From: Qipengyuania_B sp965214525
Lineage (GTDB): Bacteria > Pseudomonadota > Alphaproteobacteria > Sphingomonadales > Sphingomonadaceae
Assembly: GCA_965214525.1 (NCBI GenBank)
Contig: OZ243959.1
Span: forward strand, 558,001-622,000
Length of the DNA stretch: 64,000 nucleotides
Direction: 5' to 3'
Shown here: positions 41,485 to 49,765 of the stretch, piece by piece
How the letters are laid out: each line of letters begins with the position of its first letter
Position numbering within the stretch: the stretch's first letter is position 1
Translations under genes and position numbers: made by a program
The notes under the pieces: model-generated
Told to the model about the DNA's origin: nothing
Databases searched by the model: none
The model's input: the letters and a program-made list of their open reading frames with translations, nothing else

Positions 41485-43116
41485 TCAACCTCCGCCAGGC
41501 GTCGGCGGGCCGCTCGGCCGGCTGGCCGCACTGTCCTGCTCCTCGCCGATATGCTCAGGCAATTGGCCGACGCGCTTGTCCCAGCGGATGCGGTAGAGGT
41601 CGAACCGTCGGTCCGCCAGATTGCGGACCGTGCCTTCCGCCCGTGCCCAGGACAGGTCGGCAAGGTTCACGTCGCTGATGGTCAAGGTTTCCACGTTTTC
41701 GCTGGCTTCGGCGGCAATGCCATCTCGTGCAAACGGAAAGTCGCACGGTGTGAGGATACAGCTTTGCGCGTACTGGATATCCATGTTGGCAACGTTGGGC
41801 AGATTGCCCACATTGCCGCTCAGGACGGTAAAGCACTGATTCTCGATACATCGCGCCTGCGCGCAATAACGGACCCGCATATATCCCTGACGGCTATCGG
41901 TGCAGAACGGGACGAAGATGATCCGCGCCCCTTCGTCGACCAGCCTGCGCGCAAGTTCAGGAAATTCGCTGTCGTAGCAAATGAGCACGCCGATCGGGCC
42001 GCAATCGGTTGGTATGGCGTCGATCGAATCTCCGCCCTTGATATTCCACCAATAGGCCTCGTTCGGGGTGGGGTGAATCTTTTCCTGCGCGTGAATGGAC
42101 CCGTCGCGCAGGCAGACATAGGCGACGTTATGGATGTCCCCGTCATCCATCCGCGTAGGATGCGACCCCCCGATGATGTTGATGTTGTAATTCAGAGCCA
42201 TTTCCGAAAGCTTCTTCCGGATCCGGGGAGTGTAACGCGAAAGGGTCTCGATCGCTTCGAGCGGGCTCAGTTCCTTCTCTTCAGCCGATAACAGCATGAG
42301 TGTGAACAATTCGGGGAAAACGATGAAATCCGCTTCATAATCCGACGCTACATCCACGAAATACTCGATATGTCGCATGAATTCGTCGAAACCTGATACC
42401 GCCCGGGCCTGGAGCTGGCAGGTAGCGATGCGCACGCTCTCCACATCGCGGGGAATGCGGTGCTTTTTCGGTTTGTCTGTATCGACATACGGGTTGCGCC
42501 ATACCATGCGTACGGCAAACGCCTTGGAGCGCTTGTCCTCCGGCAGGTAGTCGGAAACTATTCCCTCGGGCTCGAAGCCGTTCGCCAATTGAAATCGCAG
42601 AACGGGATCGTGCAACTTGTTGTCGCGCACCTTATCGACGTAGTCTTCCGGACCCTCAACCTTTCGCCAGCTTCTGCGAAGGTTGGGCAATCGCCCGCCA
42701 AAGACGATTCCGTCGAGATCGAGCCGTTCGGCAAGGGCGCGTCGCTCCTCGTACAACCGCCGCCCGATGCGTGTGCCGCGAACTTTGGGATCGACGCACA
42801 TTTCGTAGCCGTATAGCCATTCGCCCTTCGCGTAATGCCGACTACCAAAGCCATTACCGGTGATCTCGTCCCAGCTTCCATCGGAAAAGGCGATTGCCTT
42901 GGACAGGCGCATCGAAGCGCAATAGCCGACCAGGGCGCCGTCCAGCTTGGCGATGAAACATCCGTCAGGGTAATTGTTGATCTGCCCACGAATCTCGCCG
43001 AGCGTGTAGGCCGGCAGATCATCGTATGCCCGACTGACGAGATCACCGATCGCTTTGACATCGCGCAATTTTGCCTGGCGTATCTCCAGGCGGGCGGTGC
43101 GGCGGGTTTCCGTCAT
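41485..43116 (-). CDS. Bifunctional GNAT acetyltransferase / carbon-nitrogen hydrolase
   Basis: 543 residues in two domains. The N-terminal GNAT domain (about 8-200) includes LEIRQAKLRDVKAIGDLVSRAYDD and the acetyl-CoA loop VDPKVRGTRIGRRLYEERRAL. The C-terminal nitrilase-superfamily domain (about 220-530) has the catalytic triad: Glu in FIVFPELFTLML, Lys in AQEKIHPTPNE, Cys in IGVLICYDSEFPELARRL. This fusion is a known architecture; substrates are unproven, but it would acetylate and deamidate or hydrolyse a small amide. Start ATG at 43116. Confidence 0.92.
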   Translation of the reverse strand: MTETRRTARLEIRQAKLRDVKAIGDLVSRAYDDLPAYTLGEIRGQINNYPDGCFIAKLDGALVGYCASMRLSKAIAFSDGSWDEITGNGFGSRHYAKGEWLYGYEMCVDPKVRGTRIGRRLYEERRALAERLDLDGIVFGGRLPNLRRSWRKVEGPEDYVDKVRDNKLHDPVLRFQLANGFEPEGIVSDYLPEDKRSKAFAVRMVWRNPYVDTDKPKKHRIPRDVESVRIATCQLQARAVSGFDEFMRHIEYFVDVASDYEADFIVFPELFTLMLLSAEEKELSPLEAIETLSRYTPRIRKKLSEMALNYNINIIGGSHPTRMDDGDIHNVAYVCLRDGSIHAQEKIHPTPNEAYWWNIKGGDSIDAIPTDCGPIGVLICYDSEFPELARRLVDEGARIIFVPFCTDSRQGYMRVRYCAQARCIENQCFTVLSGNVGNLPNVANMDIQYAQSCILTPCDFPFARDGIAAEASENVETLTISDVNLADLSWARAEGTVRNLADRRFDLYRIRWDKRVGQLPEHIGEEQDSAASRPSGPPTPGGG

Positions 43117-43401
43117 TTACGATCCGCGAACAGCGTATCGGCGAGAGGCCAAGCGCCTCCTGCCGCGAAGGTCCATCGCCGGTCGTCCCGGCTTGCTAGC
43201 GGGCAACCAGAAAATCGTGGCGAAACTGGACGCTCCATCTCCGCCATCATGCAGTTGTCGAGCGGCCGTTCGGAGCATAACGCGGTTTGGGTTCACATGG
43301 AAAAGCCAGCAATTTCCAAGCGATCAGCGGCGAGGCAAGAATGCGCAGGACCGCTCCCAATAAGTGTCCGATACGGCGCTTCATCCGACCCATCACCAAA
43401 T
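43117..43401. other. Intergenic region between icd and the GNAT-nitrilase gene
   Basis: I see no gene, tRNA or clear terminator in these 285 bases. The promoter of the minus-strand GNAT-nitrilase gene should lie at its left edge. Confidence 0.4.
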
Positions 43402-44616
43402 TCAAGCCGTCATTTCCTTTTCAAGGTTCTCGACGATGGCTTCGAAAAACTGTTCGGTGGTGAGCCAGTTCTGCTTTGGTCCGATGAGCAGCGCAAGGTC
43501 CTTGGTCATTTGCCCGTTCTCCACCGTGCGAATGCAAACCTGCTCCAATGTCTCGGCAAACTTAACGACTTTGGGTGTATCATCGAACTTTCCGCGATAC
43601 ATCAAACCGCGCGTCCATGCGAAGATACTGGCGATCGGATTGGTGCTGGTAGCCTTGCCTTCCTGATGCTGACGATAATGGCGCGTCACCGTTCCGTGCG
43701 CAGCCTCCGCCTCGACCGTCTTTCCGTCCGGCGTTGTCAGGACGCTGGTCATCAGCCCCAAGGAGCCGAACCCTTGCGCGACCGTGTCCGACTGAACATC
43801 GCCATCATAATTCTTGCAAGCCCACACGAATTTGCCGTTCCACTTGAGAGCGGAGGCGACCATGTCGTCGATCAGGCGATGTTCGTAGCTGATCTTCGCT
43901 TCGGCAAACTTGTCCTTGAATTCATTGTCGAATACCTCCTGGAACAAGTCTTTAAAACGACCATCGTATTTCTTGAGAATGGTATTCTTGGTCGAAAGAT
44001 AAACCGGCCATTTGCGATCAAGCCCGTAATTCAGGCTGGCGCGCGCAAAATCCCGGATCGAATCATCCAGATTGTACATCGCCATCGCGACGCCCGCGCT
44101 TGGAAACTCGAACACATCAATGTCTATGTTCTTACCGTCCTGCCCCTCGAATACGAGGCGCAGCTTCCCTGGCCCTGGGATCAGCGTATCCTTCGCGCGG
44201 TATTGATCGCCAAAAGCATGACGCCCGACGACAATCGGATCGGTCCAACCGGGGACAAGCCGGGGAACGTTGTCGATCACGATGGGCTCCCGGAAAACCA
44301 CTCCGCCCAAAATGTTGCGGATTGTGCCGTTCGGGCTCACCCACATCTTCTTGAGGCCGAATTCCTCAACTCGCTGCTCGTCCGGGGTAATGGTCGCGCA
44401 TTTCACGCCCACCCCATGTTTCTTGATGGCGTTGGCCGCATCGATGGTGATCTGGTCTTCCGTCTCATCGCGCTTCTCAATGGACAGATCGTAATATTTC
44501 AGATCGACAGCCAAATAGGGAAGGATCAGGCGCTCGCGGATCCACTGCCAGATGATCCGCGTCATTTCATCACCGTCGAGTTCGACGATGGGGTTCTTCA
44601 CCTGTATCTTCTGCAT
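43402..44616 (-). CDS. icd: NADP-dependent isocitrate dehydrogenase
   Basis: 404 residues of the homodimeric eukaryote-like (subfamily II) NADP-IDH. IKNPIVELDGDEMTRIIWQWIRERLILPYL is the N-terminus, KKMWVSPNGTIRNILGGVVFREPI the substrate loop, KNYDGDVQSDTVAQGFGSLGLMTSVL the metal-binding Asp region, and AAHGTVTRHYRQHQEGKATSTNPIASIFAW the NADP pocket. It produces 2-oxoglutarate for the SucA complex at the window start. Start ATG at 44616. Confidence 0.97.
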   Translation of the reverse strand: MQKIQVKNPIVELDGDEMTRIIWQWIRERLILPYLAVDLKYYDLSIEKRDETEDQITIDAANAIKKHGVGVKCATITPDEQRVEEFGLKKMWVSPNGTIRNILGGVVFREPIVIDNVPRLVPGWTDPIVVGRHAFGDQYRAKDTLIPGPGKLRLVFEGQDGKNIDIDVFEFPSAGVAMAMYNLDDSIRDFARASLNYGLDRKWPVYLSTKNTILKKYDGRFKDLFQEVFDNEFKDKFAEAKISYEHRLIDDMVASALKWNGKFVWACKNYDGDVQSDTVAQGFGSLGLMTSVLTTPDGKTVEAEAAHGTVTRHYRQHQEGKATSTNPIASIFAWTRGLMYRGKFDDTPKVVKFAETLEQVCIRTVENGQMTKDLALLIGPKQNWLTTEQFFEAIVENLEKEMTA

Positions 44617-44722
44617 GTTTTCCCTGCGTGTATCTTAACCACTGTTTCGAGGGGGCTTTAGCAGAGAGGCGATGGGGCGCAAGCAGGCTGCTTGCCGAAG
44701 GGCAGCTATACCCTGGACGCGA

Positions 44723-44797
44723 TGGTGGGCGTAGAGAGAGTTGAACTCCCGGCCCCTGCGATGTCAACACAGTGCTCTACCACTGAGCTATACGCCC
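44723..44797 (-). tRNA. tRNA-Val (anticodon GAC), CCA encoded
   Basis: The minus strand folds as a complete cloverleaf. The acceptor stem is GGGCGTA/TACGCCC, the D arm GCTC-AGTGGTA-GAGC, and the anticodon stem CTGTG/CGCAG with loop TTGACAT (anticodon GAC). The T arm is GGGAG-TTCAACT-CTCTC, and the discriminator A is followed by an encoded CCA (44725-44723). It lies between icd and cpdR. Confidence 0.96.
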
Positions 44798-44889
44798 ACA
44801 TTCGCGCTTTGGCCTTGCTAATCGTTCCGGAAGCGATTGCAAGGCGGCCACTAACGGGCACGCTTGGTTGGTGCAAGTGATATCCGTGG

Positions 44890-45291
44890 CTAAAGCGACG
44901 CTTGAATGGGATCGGCCAGTGCCCGCTCCACCTCTAGCACGAGATCGCGCAGATGGAACGGTTTGGAAAGAACACGGGACGTGGGCTGCTGGCGGCTCGC
45001 CTTCAGCGAGACGGCGGCAAAACCGGTTATGAACATGACCTTCGTGGAGGGAGAAATCTCGTTGCACTTGCGCGCCAACTCGATCCCATCCATCTCTGGC
45101 ATTACGATATCGGACAGCAACAGATCGTAGCGGTGCTGTTTCAGCAGTGGAATGGCCGCGGTGCCCCGATCGACGGATTCGACGTGATAACCGGCTTTGT
45201 CCAATGCGCGTTCCAAATAGGCGCGCATGGCATCGTCGTCTTCGGCCAGGAGAATTCGCGGTGCGCCAGTGTTTTCCATGGACCGGTCCAT
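44890..45291 (-). CDS. cpdR: Single-domain response regulator CpdR
   Basis: 133 residues, one receiver domain only. The acidic pocket is LLAEDDD (15-20 region), the phospho-acceptor is D61 in LLLSDIVMPEMDG, the switch Thr/Ser lies in MFITGFAAVS, and the conserved Lys in RVLSKPFHLRDLV. It is closest to CpdR, which controls polar ClpXP loading and CtrA turnover and is phosphorylated through CckA-ChpT; cckA is also in this window. The start may be the ATG at 45291 or, four codons in, 45279. Confidence 0.88.
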   Translation of the reverse strand: MDRSMENTGAPRILLAEDDDAMRAYLERALDKAGYHVESVDRGTAAIPLLKQHRYDLLLSDIVMPEMDGIELARKCNEISPSTKVMFITGFAAVSLKASRQQPTSRVLSKPFHLRDLVLEVERALADPIQASL

Positions 45292-45455
45292 AGCGCAATT
45301 TCCTAAAGAAAGCCTGTCGATTAGCCAAAAAAGAGATCAGCACGATCCGCGTGTTGAACCGGCATGTGTTACTTTCGATTGCTTTGACATGAGCGGCTGG
45401 CAGATGCACGACGGGGATATGACCGTTATCCAAGTTTTTCGCGCTCGCTGCTGAG

Positions 45456-46361
45456 ATGACGATCAAATCAGAAAATCAATGCGAAAACGCAGCGTTTGCG
45501 ATGGCTTTGCCGCAGGATGGCGAAATACCCATCGTATTTTCCGCGCCACACGGGGGGCGTGCGTACGACCCGGATGATCTTGCGCGGTTGCGTCAACCCG
45601 ACCGAGCGCGTTTGGCGCTGGAAGACCGCTATATCGATGTATTGGCACGAGCCATCGCTACGCGCTCTGGGTGCGCGTGGATCGTAGCAAAGACCCCCCG
45701 CGCGATTATCGACCTCAATCGATCACCCGAGGACGTGGACTGGTCCATGATCAGCGATGGCGAAGCCAGATTGCCGGCACGCAATACCAATCATCGGTCG
45801 GCCAAGGGCCTCGGGCTCGTTCCACGGCGCATTGCCGGGTTGGGCGAACTCTGGCGAAACACGATTACCGAAGCGGACCTGAAACGAAGGGTGCGCGATT
45901 TTCATCGTCCGTATCACGAAGCTTTGCACGATATCCTGCGCCAGGTTCACCACAAGTTCGGGATGGTGTTGCTGATCGACCTTCATTCCATGCCGCCGCT
46001 GAGGAACACGCCGACCGCAGGAGCGCCGATCGAGTTCGTCATCGGAGACCGCTATGGCAAGAGTTGCGCCAGATCGATCGTAGACGGATCGTTCGGCTTC
46101 TTTGCGAAGGAAGGTCGCCCAGCGGCCTACAACCAGCCGTATGCGGGAGGCTATGTGCTTGATCGGCATGCGGAGCCCGATGCCGGATTTCACGCCTTGC
46201 AACTGGAAATTTGCCGATCAACCTATCTCGACATGCGGCTTGTCGGGCTTAGCCCCCGCCATCACTCGATAATCAGGATGCTAGCGCGATGGACCCGTGA
46301 CATCGGGATGGTCGTGCAGCAACTGGACGTCGGCAGCAGATACGACATTGCCGCCGAATGA
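45456..46361 (+). CDS. N-formylglutamate amidohydrolase family protein
   Basis: 301 residues. IPIVFSAPHGGRAYDPDDLA carries the zinc-binding His, LEDRYIDVLARAIA and PRAIIDLNRSPEDVDWSMI are typical, and LLIDLHSMPPL has the metal-binding Asp-x-His. It would hydrolyse N-formylglutamate or a related N-acyl amino acid. No hut genes lie nearby, so histidine degradation is not implied. Transcribed away from cpdR and ended by the hairpin at 46381. Confidence 0.92.
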   Translation: MTIKSENQCENAAFAMALPQDGEIPIVFSAPHGGRAYDPDDLARLRQPDRARLALEDRYIDVLARAIATRSGCAWIVAKTPRAIIDLNRSPEDVDWSMISDGEARLPARNTNHRSAKGLGLVPRRIAGLGELWRNTITEADLKRRVRDFHRPYHEALHDILRQVHHKFGMVLLIDLHSMPPLRNTPTAGAPIEFVIGDRYGKSCARSIVDGSFGFFAKEGRPAAYNQPYAGGYVLDRHAEPDAGFHALQLEICRSTYLDMRLVGLSPRHHSIIRMLARWTRDIGMVVQQLDVGSRYDIAAE

Positions 46362-46372
46362 CGCGACCCACA

Positions 46373-46409
46373 AAGAAAAACCACCTCGTGCAAAAATCGC
46401 ACGAGGTGG
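46373..46409 (-). terminator. Strong rho-independent terminator (minus strand)
   Basis: CCACCTCGTGC (46381-46391) and GCACGAGGTGG (46399-46409) form a perfect 11-bp stem with a 7-base loop. On the minus strand it is followed by TTTTTCTTTG (46380-46371). On the plus strand the tail is only CTTAGTTT, so it works mainly for a minus-strand transcript but may also stop the amidohydrolase gene. Confidence 0.85.
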
Positions 46410-46524
46410 CTTAGTTTCAGGGAGGAAGTGCACCATGATGCACCCGTCCAGCGGCCAATGAGGGGGAAGCCGCCGAACCAGTCTAAGGTGGGAACCCGGC
46501 CGGTCTTTTCAAGCGGACGAACCG
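46373..46524 (-). ncRNA. Candidate small RNA with C-rich anti-Shine-Dalgarno segments
   Basis: Between sapC and the terminator the minus strand has a plausible promoter (TTGATT at 46557-46552, 15-base spacer, TAAGAT at 46536-46531). A 5' hairpin follows (TTTTCAGCGG, TTCGT, CCGCTTGAAAA), then unpaired-looking C-rich segments GGTTCCCACC, CTTCCCCCTC and CTTCCTCCCT, a small hairpin GTGCA-N6-TGCAC, and the strong terminator. Such anti-SD stretches are typical of alphaproteobacterial trans-acting sRNAs. Length about 150 nt. The alternative is a processed 3' UTR of sapC. Confidence 0.45.
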
Positions 46525-46571
46525 CTGAAAATCTTACGGTTTAGGCGCGGAAATCAACCGGCTTGTCGCGT

Positions 46572-47354
46572 TCAGGCGGGTGGCTGCATTGTCTGTTGAG
46601 GCATAAGGCCGCGTTCGGCTTGGCGGGCAAAAATCAGGCGCATGAGATCGAGGGAGAACATCTGCGCGCTGATCAGTGGCAACATCCCGTTCTGATTCCA
46701 GCTTCGCAGCACGTCACCGCGCAACTCGCGCAACTTCTCCTGATCGATCATTTGGAAACCGCGATAGATGAACGGCTTATCGCCGTCCTGTGTCTGCGAG
46801 ATCGAAACTTCGCCGTCCATCAGCAGCTTGTGCTTTTGCAATTCCTCGACGAACACCCGTGTTCGCTGCCCGGCCTGCTCAAAATGCTCGCAAAATTGCA
46901 GGACTTGCTTGGTGGTCTCGCTCGCCTGATTGTCTTCGGCGAACAAAGCCTCGCCCTCGGTGAACTCGCCCACGGTCTTTGATGTAGGATCAAAGCAAAG
47001 CGATAACTCTTCCGCACCGGGCTTCAGCCTCGCCAGCATGAAGGGATACCGGCGAATATAAGCCGGGATGTAGACCGGATCAGTCACCTTTCCCTCGGCG
47101 TCAACGAATGTGTTCACTCCCTCGTTCAGCCCCATCAACGCCAGCGGCGTGGGGTTTTCCCCGGCTGAAAAAACGATTGGGAAGTGTCGCTGGGCTTGGA
47201 CGAATTCGTCGACCGTAAGGGGTATTGCATGCTGTCCGACTAACCATTCCGCGGTTTCCGTAGGTTTGGTGCGCCACCCCGCATGGTCGCGGGAGTTCAA
47301 CGGCATCAAGTCGTTGTAGAACAAGGGCAAGGTTGGCTGCGGCGCGCTGGCCAT
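46572..47354 (-). CDS. SapC family protein
   Basis: 260 residues. FYNDLMPLNSRDHAGWRTKPTETAEWLVGQHAIPLTVDEFVQAQRHFPIVFSAG and YIPAYIRRYPFMLARL are the SapC-family signature, known from S-layer-associated and xylan or TonB-receptor neighbouring genes. No signal peptide is evident. The role is unclear: the name comes from Campylobacter, but in this group the proteins often accompany TonB uptake systems. Here it stands alone, followed by the candidate sRNA. Confidence 0.88.
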   Translation of the reverse strand: MASAPQPTLPLFYNDLMPLNSRDHAGWRTKPTETAEWLVGQHAIPLTVDEFVQAQRHFPIVFSAGENPTPLALMGLNEGVNTFVDAEGKVTDPVYIPAYIRRYPFMLARLKPGAEELSLCFDPTSKTVGEFTEGEALFAEDNQASETTKQVLQFCEHFEQAGQRTRVFVEELQKHKLLMDGEVSISQTQDGDKPFIYRGFQMIDQEKLRELRGDVLRSWNQNGMLPLISAQMFSLDLMRLIFARQAERGLMPQQTMQPPA

Positions 47355-47428
47355 AGGAATCTCCGGTCGAAGCTTTGGCGTGACGTGTCCGCCCCGGGGC
47401 GGTCAACGTCAGTGCGAAGTCGGGCGCC

Positions 47429-48904
47429 TTAAGCAACTCCCTTTGCCGGTGCAAGGTTGACGAGTTTTCCCGGATTGAGAAGGTTGTGCGGATCGAGCGC
47501 TGTTTTGACCCGCCGCATCAGGTCCAACGCTGTTGCGTCGTGTGTTTCCTCGAGCATGGCGAGTTTGTCTTGACCGATCCCGTGCTCTGCCGAAATCGTG
47601 CCGCCATTGCGCGCAACTGTGCGATAGACACGATCGCTTATGGCCTTCGCGGTCGTTCCATCCCAATCCGCTGGCGCGGTATCGGGGGCGACGACGTGGA
47701 AATGAATGTTGCCGTCGCCAAGATGTCCGAAAGCGCGAACGTCGTGCCCGGGAAACTGCTTACCGATGAGTGCGGTTAGAGAGGCTATCATGTCCGGCAT
47801 CGCTGCAGGTACGACCGCGATGTCATGCTGAACAGCCCGTCCGCTCGCCTTCTCTGCAGGGGCTATCATTTCGCGCAACGCCCAGAACGCTTCGGCTTGG
47901 GCATCGTTGGCAGCAATCACCGCATCGGCGGCGAGGCCTTGCTGCATCGCGGAACCCAGGCATGCTTCCACCCGGTTGCCCAAATCATTTGCCGAGCGGC
48001 TGTCGGCAACAAACTCTAACAGCGCGTGCCACGCCGACCGACCTTGCAGCGGCGGCCTCGCTTTGGGCAGATATGCCACGACGTTATCAAGGCAGGCCTG
48101 CGGCAATATCTCGAACCCCTCCAGCGCCGCACCTAATTGCTGCTCGCAATGCAACAGCAAGCGGCGCGCTTCGTGCGGATCGCGCACAGCGCACCACGCG
48201 ACCCGGCGTTCGGCAATCGCGGGCGCCAGATGGACAATTACCTGGGTTATGATACCCAACGTGCCCTCAGAGCCAATGAACAATTGTTTTAGATCGAAGC
48301 CTCGATTGTCCTTCTTCATCGCGGTGCTTGCCTGAAGGACCTGACCGTCGGGGAGCACTGCATTTAGACCCAAAATTTGATGACGCATGGTGCCATGGCG
48401 CAAGACCTGCGTGCCACCGGCATTGGTTGCGGCCAGTCCGCCGATCGTTGCCGTTCCCTTGCCGCCCAAAGACAGGGGAAAGCGCAAGCCGTGCTTTGCC
48501 GCTGCTTCGTGCAACGTTTGAAGGACGACACCAGCTTCGCAGGTTGCCGTCGACCTATCGGTATCGATCGATAAACGGGTCATCCGCCGGGTCGACAAGA
48601 GTAACGCCCGGCCGCTCGCATCGGGGGTGGCGCCGCCGACCATTCCGCTATTGCCGCCCTGGGGTACGATCGCGATCTGGTGTGCGGCACAAAGCTTGAC
48701 CAGATCGACCAACTCATCGGCACCGGAAGGCTCGGCAATGGCGAATGCGCGGCCCACGTAGCGCTTCCGCCAGTCCGTCAGCCACGGCTCGATCCGTTCG
48801 ATTTCTCGCGAGAACCCCTTATCACCCAGCAGATGAGTCGCCGCCGCGCAGAATTTGGCGACAGCTGCGACCTCAATCATGTCCTCCGCTGGTGAGCTCG
48901 TCAT
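47429..48904 (-). CDS. FAD-linked oxidase (D-2-hydroxyacid dehydrogenase, GlcD/D2HGDH-like)
   Basis: 491 residues from the ATG at 48904 (a TTG two codons earlier is unlikely). The PCMH/VAO FAD-binding domain includes IAIVPQGGNSGMVGGATPD, SLGGKGTATIGGLAATNAGGTQVLRHGTMR and LFIGSEGTLGIITQ. The C-terminal substrate domain has AFGHLGDGNIHFHVV and SAEHGIGQDKL, with metal and substrate histidines. Likely oxidises D-lactate, glycolate or D-2-hydroxyglutarate; the sequence does not decide which. Confidence 0.92.
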   Translation of the reverse strand: MTSSPAEDMIEVAAVAKFCAAATHLLGDKGFSREIERIEPWLTDWRKRYVGRAFAIAEPSGADELVDLVKLCAAHQIAIVPQGGNSGMVGGATPDASGRALLLSTRRMTRLSIDTDRSTATCEAGVVLQTLHEAAAKHGLRFPLSLGGKGTATIGGLAATNAGGTQVLRHGTMRHQILGLNAVLPDGQVLQASTAMKKDNRGFDLKQLFIGSEGTLGIITQVIVHLAPAIAERRVAWCAVRDPHEARRLLLHCEQQLGAALEGFEILPQACLDNVVAYLPKARPPLQGRSAWHALLEFVADSRSANDLGNRVEACLGSAMQQGLAADAVIAANDAQAEAFWALREMIAPAEKASGRAVQHDIAVVPAAMPDMIASLTALIGKQFPGHDVRAFGHLGDGNIHFHVVAPDTAPADWDGTTAKAISDRVYRTVARNGGTISAEHGIGQDKLAMLEETHDATALDLMRRVKTALDPHNLLNPGKLVNLAPAKGVA

Positions 48905-49048
48905 CGTCAACCTGTTGCCACCATCGTGTCTGCCCGGTTACCACCTGTGCCCATTTATCAATTAACCCTGTATTCAACGCGGCGCATTAGATGATCGGGC
49001 CGCAGAAGCCAAACTGATACCCATGTCGAAGGAAACGAACGTCACGCC

Positions 49049-49648
49049 ATGCCGGGTCTGGTATCCATCCTATTGCCCTTGACGCTGCTTGGAGGATTTC
49101 CGGTCGAGAATGGCAACGGTGACCGTGTTCTTCCGTCCCCTGAAGACGCAGCAGAAAATGCTGGGCGCGAACTAACTGCCGTCACACAGGAACAGCGCGA
49201 TGCGACCGTCGGGTCTATCCGATGGGAGCGCTTGCTGCTGTCCTTTCGACCGGACCCTGCGCAGCAAGTGCGCATCGAGCGCCGGGTGATCGTGCGCATC
49301 TCTCCTCGGCGTCGGCTCCCGGAGGGAAGCTCGCTTGTGGCAAGTACGGAACCCGTCAGGCAGGCGCGCTGGGTTGAAAAGAAGATGGACGATTGCCTGC
49401 CCCTGGACAACATCGTCGGCGCCAGACCTGCTTCGGACAACCGTTTGCTCTTGTATCTGAACGACCGCAGGATCGTATCCCTGCATCTTGAGAAGTCCTG
49501 CGCGCCCGCCGCGTTCTATTCCGGCTTCTACGTTGAGCGCAGCGCAGATGGAAGGCTATGTCGCAAGCGCGATACGATCCTTTCGCGTTCCGGCGCGAAG
49601 TGCGAAGTGACGGGTTTGCGGCAACTCGTGCCAATTGAAACGAAGTAG
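49049..49648 (+). CDS. Secreted protein of unknown function
   Basis: 199 residues. An N-terminal hydrophobic segment (LVSILLPLTLLGGFPV) suggests export. The rest has basic strands (RIERRVIVRISPRRRLP), a KKMDDCLPLDNIVGARPASDNRLLLYLNDRRIVSLHLEKSCAPAAFYSGFYVERSADGRLCRKRDTI segment, and four cysteines likely forming two disulfides. I recall similar conserved hypothetical proteins in sphingomonads; no function can be assigned. Confidence 0.75.
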   Translation: MPGLVSILLPLTLLGGFPVENGNGDRVLPSPEDAAENAGRELTAVTQEQRDATVGSIRWERLLLSFRPDPAQQVRIERRVIVRISPRRRLPEGSSLVASTEPVRQARWVEKKMDDCLPLDNIVGARPASDNRLLLYLNDRRIVSLHLEKSCAPAAFYSGFYVERSADGRLCRKRDTILSRSGAKCEVTGLRQLVPIETK

Positions 49649-49765
49649 CAGTTAGTTGCGCACTTGACTTGCTGACGCCCTTCAGCGAGTGCGCGACTGT
49701 CGGATCGTGCGTAGACATTCGACGTGGCCGCCCGAAGGTCGATCTTCCAGGACAATCGCAATCGC

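Noticed and set aside
42835..44661. 608-codon plus-strand frame
   Set aside because: Runs opposite the GNAT-nitrilase 5' end and icd, both with recognisable motifs; shadow frame.
46435..46461. Eight-codon plus-strand leader peptide (MMHPSSGQ) after a GGGAGGAA
   Set aside because: No plus-strand gene follows; the GGAGGAA is more simply the complement of the C-rich sRNA segment.
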